DNA of 64,000 nucleotides from Guadua angustifolia (Eukaryota; Streptophyta; Magnoliopsida; Poales; Poaceae). Made by a program: the position numbers and the translations under genes. The notes beneath the pieces were generated by a model, which saw only the letters and a list, made by a program, of their open reading frames with translations, was not told the DNA's origin and did not search any database. Below are positions 56,089-64,000 of this stretch, one piece after another; position 1 is the first letter of the stretch; each line of letters starts with the position of its first letter. The stretch spans positions 14,068,852-14,132,851 of the forward strand of contig CM070508.1 in assembly GCA_036346375.1 (NCBI GenBank), read 5' to 3'.

Positions 56089-57768
56089 TCTCCTTGCCTT
56101 AGGTTTGCATGGGGAAAACTCCTTCTTTTATGTACTCGTTAATGTCGTGAATGAAGAATGATTCTTCCCCCCTTCGGGTTTTTCTTTTAGTTTTGTGTCT
56201 GTCGCTTTTGCATTCTTCTGGTGATCATCTACAAGAAACAAACGCCAGACGAACATGCGAAAGATAGGCAAACAGAAGTGCGACATGGGCAACACAGGCC
56301 CAGAGGATAGAATAGTAGAAACGCGAGTCAGAACGAAGCCAGCACATTTTCCAAAAAAGAGACGTTAGGGTGGTAAATCACTCCTACTAAGCCCCTCTGC
56401 GAATTAAGGCCGTGCACCTAAGTTGCGAGCACGAGCTCGTCCGCAGGAGAGTTAGGAAGACGCGCGTTGCTCCCTGACCAAGCCACCAACTTCTCTGAGT
56501 TGCGAGCATGGGCTAGGTTGGCAGAGGGAAACATGCCCGGTCTTAATTTCCTTATCGCCTTGAACGCATACCCCTATTTTGCGAAAATGGTCATATGACA
56601 AGGAAGAACACACGGTCGCTTGACAGAGTGTGCGACGACCAAGCACGCGCAAATCAAACTAAGGTTCTGGACCGGCTAAGAGGGCGTTTGTTCTCTATTG
56701 CGATCATGCAGTGAAGAACTACTGCGGATAATAATCGGCTTACAAAGGCGGGCACTTTTGGCGGTCAAGACTGGTGGTGCTTGCCGCGGTGCTTCGAGCG
56801 TTCTTGCGTATGTTAACCAAGCTTTTTAAGATAAGGACGTTCGAAATGATCGCTACTGCCCGATGCGCTCGTTCTATTGCCAAGATCGTGATGAAAAAGT
56901 AAGCCCTTGCGCGAGACTGAGTCGGCTTACAAACGGTAATGACAGAGAAAGGGACTAGCAGGTCACGAGAGAACTCGTACAACCTTATCCCGAGCATGAG
57001 TCGGATGCCCAGAGAAACTAGAACAGATCAAATACCTAACAGGAAGGTAACTAGTAGATTGTGAATGAAACCACGCTGCCGCATCCCATGCATTGATCAT
57101 ACGCACAGGGGAACTAGATATGGATCAGATATCTAACAGGAAGGTAACTAGCAGATTGTGGATGAAACACACCGCCGCATCCCATGCATTGATCAAATGC
57201 ATAGGGAAACTAGACACGAATCGGGTGTCTAGGTATTGATTGGTCATGAGAGGACTCATGCCATCACATCCCGAGCATGGATCAAATGCTCGAGGAACTG
57301 ACAGCCGAGGCATGCTCGAACTGCCGCATCCTGGACATGGATCAGAAGTCCAAGGAAAGAAATAAGCCACGAGAGGACTCGTGTCGCTGTATAAGGGCGA
57401 GCCCCGGGAGTCCCCAAAAAATGTTTTTAAAGAGGGAAAGGATACAAGAGTCTACTCACCTACTTAGAAAGGCCTGCGCTTAAGCGCAAAACTTTCTTGG
57501 CGCGGAATAATCATAAGTGCTCAAACATAATGCTTGCTTGTGGGGATTTAAACGCGTCCCCGAGCGAAGAACGTGCTCAGAACGTTTGACCAGCACGAAC
57601 CCGAACGGAACTCTCAAGGGGATGAGACTCGTGCCCAAGCAAAGAACGTGCTCGGTGCAAATCAGAAACGATTCCTGAAAACGCAATTTACTAAAGGTGA
57701 AGAACTTATTTTCAATCTTACCCCATCATAATTTAAGCAAGCACAAAACATAAAAATAAATGCAAGTT
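56089..57768. other. Non-coding middle of the Tat-lineage element
   Basis: No coding block on either strand. CGAGCA/TGCTCG words are scattered throughout. A tandem duplication of about 100 bp occupies 57021-57215. Confidence 0.6.
57021..57215. repeat. Tandem duplication of about 100 bp
   Basis: ACCTAACAGGAAGGTAACTA at about 57033 recurs as ATCTAACAGGAAGGTAACTA at 57131, each followed by GATTGTG and CCGCATCCCATGCATTGATC; a third, poorer copy may follow. Confidence 0.85.
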
Positions 57769-58135
57769 TTAGACAAGGAATTTGCATAGCTGGTCGATAT
57801 TCCAGGAGCTCGCGAGCACCCAACTATCGCCCATCGCCAAGCAGGCGGGCAACCGAGACGACCGTGAACAGATCTTTCCATCAGCAGGAGAGCTTATCGG
57901 TTTTTGGCGCGCCCTGTATTCGATGTAGGGCAAGGTCGCCAGCTTGCAAGGTCCTTGGCCGAATCGACTTAGTCACGTGCCTACGAAGAGCTTGCAGGTA
58001 AACGGCAAATTGCGGCAACGCTCTTTCGCACGCTTCTTTTAGCGAGGTCGAGGCCGAGCAGGCGCTCGAGCTCTTGGTCGGGTCCACGACCAGAGGGAAC
58101 CTTTGAGGCTTGACCATTCCAAAGGGGGCGATCAT
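57769..58135 (-). pseudogene. Integrase C-terminal fragment fused to the gag-protease remnant
   Basis: On the minus strand: ALPQFAVYLQALRRHVTKSI, RPRTLQAGDLALHRIQ, then WKDLFTVVSV and SSWNIDQLCKFLV before a stop at 57769. This is the chromodomain-like tail found at the end of Tat-lineage pol (usual pattern RxxGDLVLRxV..W.GPF.V..PWNxxxLRxF). It follows directly on the protease-linker sequence with no reverse transcriptase in between, so about 3-4 kb of pol is missing. Confidence 0.75.
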
Positions 58136-59412
58136 CCTTGGAGAAGTTAATAGGCAGCTCGGACCACCTGAGCTGCTGTACGAGAGGCTTGCCCTGCGTT
58201 ACATGGTGCACCTCCCGCGCCGTTTTCTCCAAGTCCCCACGAGACTTGTAGGTGGAGGAGCCCCCGAATATAACTGCAATGTGATTGCGAGGCTCCTGGT
58301 ACTCCATATCTTCATTGCTTCCGACCGTGAGCCCTTTTTCTCTTTGCCTTGCCATTCTCTTCTTGTTCTGGGAGCGTGGGCATAGGCCCCTTACCGCTAT
58401 GGAACTGCCTCCAGCGGAATGCCCAAGTCCTACAATTGCGAAGGTCGTGGCCGTGCGCCTGATGAAGTGGGCAGAAACGGTCACTTGGCGGCGCACCTTG
58501 GCCACCGCGACCTTGATCGACGCTACTGTGCTTTGTGCTTGTGGCGAGGCGGGCGCCCCTCCAAGGCTCTTGTGGCTCTGGAACCTATGGCAGGTTGCTA
58601 CCGCGATGTCCTCCGATGCCGAGACGAGTGAATATTCCCCCGTGTCGGCGTGGCGAAGACCACTCTGAGGTCGAGAACTCAGTGTGCTCGCGACTAGACC
58701 GAGCATACTTCTGACCCCGCGACGTAACTCGGGAATCGCTCCGAGCATCATCACAATACTTGTCATGCTTCCCGCGGCCCTCCCGGGTAGAACCCCGGGG
58801 GCCATCATGCCTGGAGCGAACAGGAAAACAGGGTTTAGCGTCCCGGGAAATACTCCGGGCTTCCCTGCCGCTCAGGGACCCTGAGAGCCTTATGTCAGCG
58901 GCGAGCTCCTCCAGATTCTCGGCTACGGCCGCGCCCATCGCTTCCAGATCCACCTGATCGGGAAAATCCCGGAAGCCGCGCACGACCGTCGCCATAGCCT
59001 GCAACCTTTCAACACTCTGCGGGACGGAAAGGGGCGATTTTATTTGGCGGCCACGCGCATGCTCCGGGGAGCAGAACCCATGAGAGCCTCCGCGATTTGA
59101 AGGTCCAGCCCCTGCGCCCGTCTCCTCACGAGCCTGACGACAGACACTTGCCAAGGTTCTACCGAGGGACGCCTCAAGATGGCTCTTGGCGGCCTTATAG
59201 CGGCGACGACACGCAGCTCCCGAGGATTCCACCTCAGGGGTTTCCGCCTCTCCCGCCATATTGATGTCGCGAGAGCAAGGAGACCGCGGGGGTGACATCT
59301 TGAAGTCTCCTCGCGATGAGGTTTCACAATCGAGCTCAGCATGGTCGGGTATATCCAGACCATCATAAAGGCTGTTATCTTCCTCATCATCCACGGGGGT
59401 AACCTGCTGCAA
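57981..59412 (-). pseudogene. Gag and start of protease of the Tat-lineage element
   Basis: Two overlapping open frames. The first (59412-58585, 275 residues) begins MQQVTPVDDEEDNSLYDG and includes ERLQAMATVVRGFRDFPDQV and an arginine- and serine-rich tail; this is a short gag-like leader protein. The second (58808-57981) carries HIAVIFGGSSTYKSRGDLE and LRWSELPINFSKDDRP, the linker found before the aspartic protease in this lineage (compare IFGGSSAYPS at 1-3448). The major gag core seen in the element at 1-3448 (RFIRTRNLIPSISDE) is not found, so gag itself is shortened. Confidence 0.7.
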
Positions 59413-59614
59413 GCGGAGGAAACACTCTCACGCTGCAGCGACCGCGGAAAGGCTCTCGAGCTCTGTGTGACCTTCTGGATCAGTTACAACTGCTACGCCT
59501 CCACTGGCGTAGTACATATCATCGTCTTCTACGTCGTCAAAGACACAAAGGTCTTGACCGTCTTGGGAATTCGACATCTTCAGGGATTCTCCACGAAAAG
59601 GAATCTCCAGTCGA

Positions 59615-59634
59615 TCCCCACGGACGGCGTCAGC
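59615..59634 (-). promoter_or_regulatory. Primer-binding site of the nested Tat-lineage element
   Basis: Minus strand GCTGACGCCGTCCGTGGGGA follows the LTR end GCCGACA. It is close to the TGGCGCCGTCTGTGGGGA form used by Tat elements, with changes that may reduce priming. Confidence 0.75.
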
Positions 59635-60394
59635 TGTCGGCGCTTGTGGAACAGGCCCCTCGCCGAGCTACTTGTTGATTGAGGAATCAACCGAGCCCCT
59701 TTTCTCGCGGAGGGCTAGTGTCCGAAGAAGGCCGTGCAAGGAGGTCGAGCTACCGAAGAGGGAGGCGAACAAGAGGATTTTTATATTGGTTCGGGCCTCT
59801 CACGATCGAGATAACAACCCTATGTCCAGTGTTTCTTTGCTAGTTATCTGGGTGGTTACAAAGGCCTGGCAAGGCTTGGCTGTACATATGCTCGATTACA
59901 AAAGAGAGTGGATGTTTCTATGCTTGTACATGTTTTTTCTGATCTAGCTGTGTGCTCTCTGTCTTCTCTCCGTGCTTTTGGCGTGTTCTGAAGAGGTATT
60001 TATAGGTGTCTAACGATGACTACATCTGAATGTCACGCCCTTACGTGTCCTCGCATGGCAGCAACTATCCCTTACTCTCGCCACGCGGCGTCGTGGATGT
60101 GATGGGCCTGAATCGTGGCGTAATGGCCATCGCAGCAGCCGCTACGTTGCCTTTATAACCCGAGCATGACCTTCGGGGCATGCTGGGGGATCATCCTTGG
60201 TCGTGGCCGACCTCGGCCGCCATCCCGAGCAACCATGTTTGGAAGTCTAAGTCGCATGCTTGTGGATGGGTATGGTCAGCAGTCGGTCCGCCCGAGGATC
60301 TTCCTTTGGGACGATCTTAAAGAGAAGCATGGTCGGCCGAAGAAGAGCTGCCGGGGCTTGATGATCCTCATGGTAATTTATCCAATCCCCGACA
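59635..60394 (-). repeat. 5' LTR of the nested Tat-lineage element (760 bp)
   Basis: Partner of 45305-46067. Minus-strand start TGTCGGGGATTGG at 60394, end GCGCCGACA at 59635. It is followed on the upper side by the target duplication GGAAA. Confidence 0.95.
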
Positions 60395-61761
60395 GGAAAC
60401 AACCAGAAAAGGTTGTCCTATGATAATATTTAATCTTCATACTAGGTAAGCATAAGGTGTTCAACTGGGTTGTGCCGGATGCCCAGTGAACTACATGTTA
60501 ATAACCTATAATGGTTATTTGGTGCTACATTTGGATGAGTATCTCCGATTTCGAGAAGGAGATCAACTGACTACCCCAATGTCTTAGTACCACTGATTTG
60601 TAAAGCAATATGGTAGGTGGTCAGGGTATACGAGTATCTTCTATTTTGAGATGGTATTTTGTTATCTAGCGACGGATAACAAAATGACAACTAGCGATGG
60701 TTGTCTTAATTCCAGTCTCGAAATAGAATACAACTGGCCATCCCAGAATATATGAGTATCTGCCATTGAGTACAATTGGTAAGTGGTCAGGGTATACGAG
60801 TATCTCCTATCTCGAAGTGGTATTTTGTTATCCAGCGACGGTTAACAAAACGGCAACCAGCGACGGTTGTCAGTTTTGAGATAAGATACAACTGATCGTC
60901 TCAGGTAATAGTACCAGTGAATTTGATCTAGAGTACAACTGGAAGGAGTCAGGGTTGGAGATTTAAATACCAGAGTAGTGATAGACGTTCTGGTTCTCAA
61001 TGAATGTTGAGTTCGCTATGGGTAAAGTGATACAAAACCTGCGTAGGGTCAAAATCATGAATTCATACATGTCTCCTAGATTGGAGGTTACGAAAGCTTT
61101 CTCATCTACAAGTGCTAGTAGCAATTTTAATAATTAAAACATATAATACCACTTTTCTAATTCAAAACTCTATTTTCTACTAATGGTTTTGAGGAAGAAA
61201 TACACCCGATGGGTGTGGCCAACATTGAGCTAGATATGGAACAAAACTGCATATAATGCATGTTGCTATTAATGCTTACTGAGCACATTTGGACTCACTC
61301 TTGCTAAATTCCCCTTTGCTAGCAAATGATTTTGATGATCCATGTTCCGATTGAGACGTGGATTCCGATGGACTCGCCTGCGAGGCATGGAATGGGAAGC
61401 AGCCACGGGATCGATGTCATTCATAGGAAGACTATCAGGAGAGTTAGAATGACGGATAGACAATACCTCACATTCAGGCCAGGATGTCATTAGTATTGGG
61501 TATTATATTTATGCAATACTTGTATCTCTTGTTTAATTAAGTACTAAACATGTAGCTTGCGTGGCAATGAAATGTAATAAAGTTTCCATTTCAGTCTCTA
61601 ATTATTGTTCTGTTGCAACACTTTGAATTTGGCGTATTAACTAATACAATGTTGGGTTCGCTCGATGTTTGTTAACTAATATGCCTAGATCAATGTAATT
61701 AACTCAAGATTAATGGCAAGGTTATTGTCATTATCCTAGGTTAATTATGCGGGTCGTCACA
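60395..61761. other. Right part of the solo LTR, no gene
   Basis: Non-coding. Contains the tandem repeat at 60611-60905 and ends with GCGGGTCGTCACA. Confidence 0.5.
60611..60905. repeat. Tandem repeat of about 166 bp, two copies
   Basis: TGGTAGGTGGTCAGGGTATA at 60611 recurs as TGGTAAGTGGTCAGGGTATA at 60777. Each unit has TGGTATTTTGTTATC, an AGCGACGG pair and a final ATACAACTG. Confidence 0.85.
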
Positions 61762-61766
61762 TCTAA

Positions 61767-63241
61767 GAATCAGATTAGGGGAGGAAGTTGGCAAATGCAG
61801 CTTGTAATGGCGGTGGTTGGAGCAAGGTTCAGGATGGGGAGGGCACCGTAACCCGTGAGAGTGTGGGAGGAGGGCTGATCGGGAGCACCGGCTCCTGCTC
61901 CCATGCTAAGGATAGGAGGGGAGAGGACTCGTGGGGGATGGGATGGGAGGAGTTCGTGCAGCCGCAGGCGAGGAGGCACCAAGGTGGCAAGCGGAGTGGG
62001 GGTGTGCTAGGGCTGAGGTGGTGTGGTGGAGGGAGCAGGAGGGCGATAAGGCGCTAAGGATATCAGCATGAGAGGGAGGCAGTGGAGGTGGCAGGAACGC
62101 CGACGAGGGCGAGCGTGGAGAGTCGGCGGCGCACATGTGGGAAGAGGGCAAGGTTGGGTGGGAGAGGGAGCGGTTTTCTAGTGAATCATGTTGGGTGGCC
62201 CATACCGCAGGGGTGCGAGCGGTTTTCTTCGGCGCAGATGTTGGGCTAAACGGGTAAACTTTTTTTTATTAATTAAGATAAGAAATCTATTTCAAAGGAA
62301 TTCTCAAAGGGCAATCCTTTGTTCCAAACGGCATCGTAGGAATTTTGCCCATACAATTTAAAATCTTCAAAATTCCTTCACTTTTTCTTTGCTCCAAATA
62401 GGCCTAACACTCGCCTCATCCTTCAAATGCGTGGACAACTCTGTGCAGTGCCACTACCCGCTTTTCCCGAAAAAAAATTCTATAGCACAAATCCTTGTCG
62501 CATCTATAGAATCTCTTTTGAAACAAAAATAAACAGTATATATTGAGAGATAAAAAAATATTTAGTTGCTTAGAGATAGCACGCGCCCCGTTTTCCCAGG
62601 CCTGGCTCCTGTTTCGCGCTGCGCCGTTTTGAGTCGTGCGACGCCACCTGCGATAGCAGGCTTCAATGAGCTGCAAGTTTTGCAAGAAATCTTGGGCTCG
62701 TATATAGTTACTTACGTCTATGGCCTATGTGGGCTCGAAAGCGTGGTGGGCTCTGATCCAGCTAAATCTAGCCTTTCGGGCTTAACGAAACTCATACGAA
62801 GAGACCTACCTACTACGACCATATTCGAAACGCATCGGCTTTCATGAACGAATCTTTCACATCATCTTTTCTCCGATGGCTCGCATCATTTAATATAGTT
62901 AGCATTTTTTGCCATAACCGGCATTAGATGCTTTCCATGCGCCATGCTTTTGCACCACGCTCGCAATATTCAGCCTTTCCACCGCATCAACTGTCAGCAA
63001 TGCTGGTAAACCAACCACCGCACGCAAGATTCCACTTATTTTGTTCTCTCTCCCCAGGGAGAGAACTGCTCGGTTTTGCCATAAAAATGCTAGTAGCAAA
63101 GCCACTTTTTGAACGAACAAATAAATAAGAGGGGGAATCTTCTCTTCCTGTTGAGTTCTTGGCAGCATTTGGTGGACTTTCTTCCTGGCGATGGAGTTGC
63201 ATGTACCCAAAACGCTCATTTGGTTCGACGTGAGGTCATGT
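61767..63241. other. Right flank, no gene recognised
   Basis: This should be the other side of the interrupted NFD6-like gene on the minus strand. Positions 61780-62150 are G-rich on the plus strand with proline- and serine-rich minus frames that could be a leader or transit peptide but cannot be confirmed. Around 62390 the phrase GCTCCAAATAGGCCTAA looks like a Tourist-type end without a partner. Confidence 0.3.
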
Positions 63242-63376
63242 GACGGAGGGACGCGGATCCTCTGTCGTACTGTAGAGGACAGTTGAGTCACTGACATGTA
63301 AGCTCCATCAACTACGGGCTTATATATCAGTGGCTTAACTGTCCTTTGCAGTAAGGCAGAGGATCTCCATCCGTGA
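63242..63376. mobile_element. Foldback MITE, about 135 bp
   Basis: Left half GATCCTCTGTCGTACTGTAG and GAGGACAGTTGAGTCACTGA pairs with the right half read inward, GATCCTCTGCCTTACTGCAA and AGGACAGTTAAGCCACTGAT. Nearly the whole element is an inverted repeat with a short loop near 63315. Family and target duplication not determined. Confidence 0.65.
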
Positions 63377-63860
63377 CAGAGGCATCAAAATTTAGAATTT
63401 TTCTTTTTGGTCCCTCTTGTGATTTTCTTCAAATATAGCCCTCCTTCAAAATCATTTATAGATTTAGCTCCTGCGAGTCACCATGCCAAGATTCTTGCCA
63501 AGCTCCACTTGCTCGGTAATTTCCTGCTAAGCTCTCTAGACACAGCAGGTGACTTGTGTTGATTGACGCGCCTTCTAAGTTCATAAAGAGAGATAGTTTT
63601 ATAAATTCGAATAAAAGAGAGCTAAATATACAAAAACTAATTTTAGAGACTAGGAAAGCGACGGCACCCAAAGTTCAGAGGAACCGGGTAAAAGAAGGAT
63701 TAATTTATTCCCTACCATCCCTTCGTTACCCCAAAGAGCAAACTCTATGCTGTTGGATCTTTGCCCAAAAGAGGTGAGAAAAAAGGTTCCATAGCTGCAT
63801 TTGACATTTGGTCACTCACTTGTCACGTAACACAGTGCACAAGCATGCAAGCCAAGGCAA
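63377..63860. other. Intergenic stretch, nothing recognised
   Basis: No gene or bounded element; short frames only. Confidence 0.3.
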
Positions 63861-64000
63861 GGTTCAAAATCCCGACCAAATTTGAGAAATCTCAGCCAAG
63901 ATGTTGGATTTCAGCCGAGGACAAGATCCTAAAGCGTGGTCAGATAAAAAAATTTTAAAAATTCAAATTACTACAGTGATTTTGAAAATTTTAGCAAATT
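63861..64000. repeat. Edge of a dispersed AT-rich repeat
   Basis: GGTTCAAAATCCCGACCAAA, 'gaaatctcagccaag' and 'attactacagtgattttgaaa' resemble the repeat at 12.2-13.7 kb and the fragment at 3660-3760. The element continues beyond the window. Confidence 0.45.

Larger units (their letters stand above)
45305..60394 (-). mobile_element. Non-autonomous Tat-lineage LTR retrotransposon, 15.1 kb with CACTA insertion
   Basis: LTRs 45305-46067 and 59635-60394 start and end TGTCG..CGACA and are flanked by a perfect duplication GGAAA (45300-45304 and 60395-60399). On the minus strand the 5' LTR (upper) is followed by GCTGACGCCGTCCGTGGGGA as primer site. Before the 3' LTR stands CCTCGGGGGTTAGC as polypurine tract. 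Order on the minus strand: gag with start of protease (59412-57981), C-terminal end of integrase (58135-57769), non-coding 1.7 kb, an oppositely oriented gene (56088-53251), then the CACTA (52875-46269) and the 3' LTR. Reverse transcriptase, RNase H and most of integrase are missing, so it depends on another element. Without the CACTA its size is about 8.5 kb. Confidence 0.95.
42870..61761 (-). mobile_element. Solo LTR of about 3.8 kb, split by a nested retrotransposon
   Basis: The sequence begins TGAAACAACCGG at 42870 and ends GGGTCGTCACA at 61761 (TG..CA). It is flanked by a perfect 5-bp duplication TCTAA (42865-42869 and 61762-61766). Without the nested element (45305-60394 plus one GGAAA) its length is about 3.8 kb. 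No primer site, polypurine tract or gag-pol is seen in it, so a solo LTR left by unequal recombination is the simplest reading. Orientation minus is chosen because TGTGACGACCCG is a typical grass gypsy LTR start; this is weak. Very long gypsy LTRs of the RIRE3/RIRE8 kind are known in grasses. Confidence 0.65.

Noticed and set aside
58110..58668. Plus-strand frames over the gag remnant
   Set aside because: Antisense shadows; the minus strand carries the recognisable Tat-lineage motifs.

Overview
The window looks like an intergenic, transposon-rich stretch of a grass (Poaceae) genome. Reasons are the one clear host gene with very GC-rich codon use, the abundance of Tourist (TTA/TAA target duplication), Stowaway and hAT small elements, and Tat-lineage and SIRE-like retrotransposons that use the usual plant primer-binding sites. 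I cannot fix the genus. There is no CRISPR, operon or bacterial feature, and I saw no tRNA or rRNA gene.

Host genes. The only well-supported intact host gene is an OCTOPUS (OPS)-family gene on the minus strand at 5967-7946, a 659-residue single-exon reading frame. Two further host remnants are visible. One is a minus-strand two-exon pseudogene of unknown function at about 31.8-32.3 kb. The other is a minus-strand exon at 42.75-42.87 kb resembling the NUCLEAR FUSION DEFECTIVE 6-like family, which was cut at its splice acceptor by a retrotransposon LTR.

Layout. 1-3448: Tat-lineage Ty3/gypsy element on the minus strand (LTR, primer site, broken gag-protease-pol), cut by the window edge. 3.7-5 kb: a Tourist-like MITE and a LINE 3' end with a 16-bp target duplication. 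5.9-8.4 kb: OPS gene. 8.6-14.9 kb: a cluster of MITEs and hAT elements, some nested, plus an AT-rich repeat with 172-bp tandem units. 15.2-17.5 kb: LINE reverse transcriptase remnant. 19.4-23.8 kb: decayed Ty1/copia element with a LINE tail inside its 5' LTR. 24.4-24.7 kb: a complete 277-bp TRIM (SMART-like). 25-28.5 kb: old LTR remnant carrying a Tourist MITE and a Mutator-like element built from a minisatellite. 30.7-33.6 kb: MITE, CACTA end, pseudogene and tandem duplication. 34.17-41.79 kb: SIRE-like copia element with gag but no pol, flanked by CTTTA. 42.2-61.8 kb: a four-layer nest.

The nest is the most striking part. A solo LTR of about 3.8 kb (42870-61761, TSD TCTAA) lies in the splice-acceptor region of the NFD6-like exon. 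It was split by a 15.1-kb Tat-lineage LTR retrotransposon on the minus strand (45305-60394, TSD GGAAA). That element has lost reverse transcriptase, RNase H and most of integrase but keeps a long gene in antisense orientation (53251-56088). It was in turn invaded by a 6.6-kb CACTA element (46269-52875) that is an almost perfect giant palindrome: two arms of about 3.2 kb, each carrying a head-to-head copy of the same six-exon En/Spm-type (Transposase_24-like) gene around a spacer of under 200 bp. The right-arm gene can be spliced into an open 440-residue frame. The left-arm copy has a 2-nt deletion and a destroyed splice acceptor. Transcription through this structure could give a long hairpin RNA, as in the Mu killer locus of maize; that is inference.
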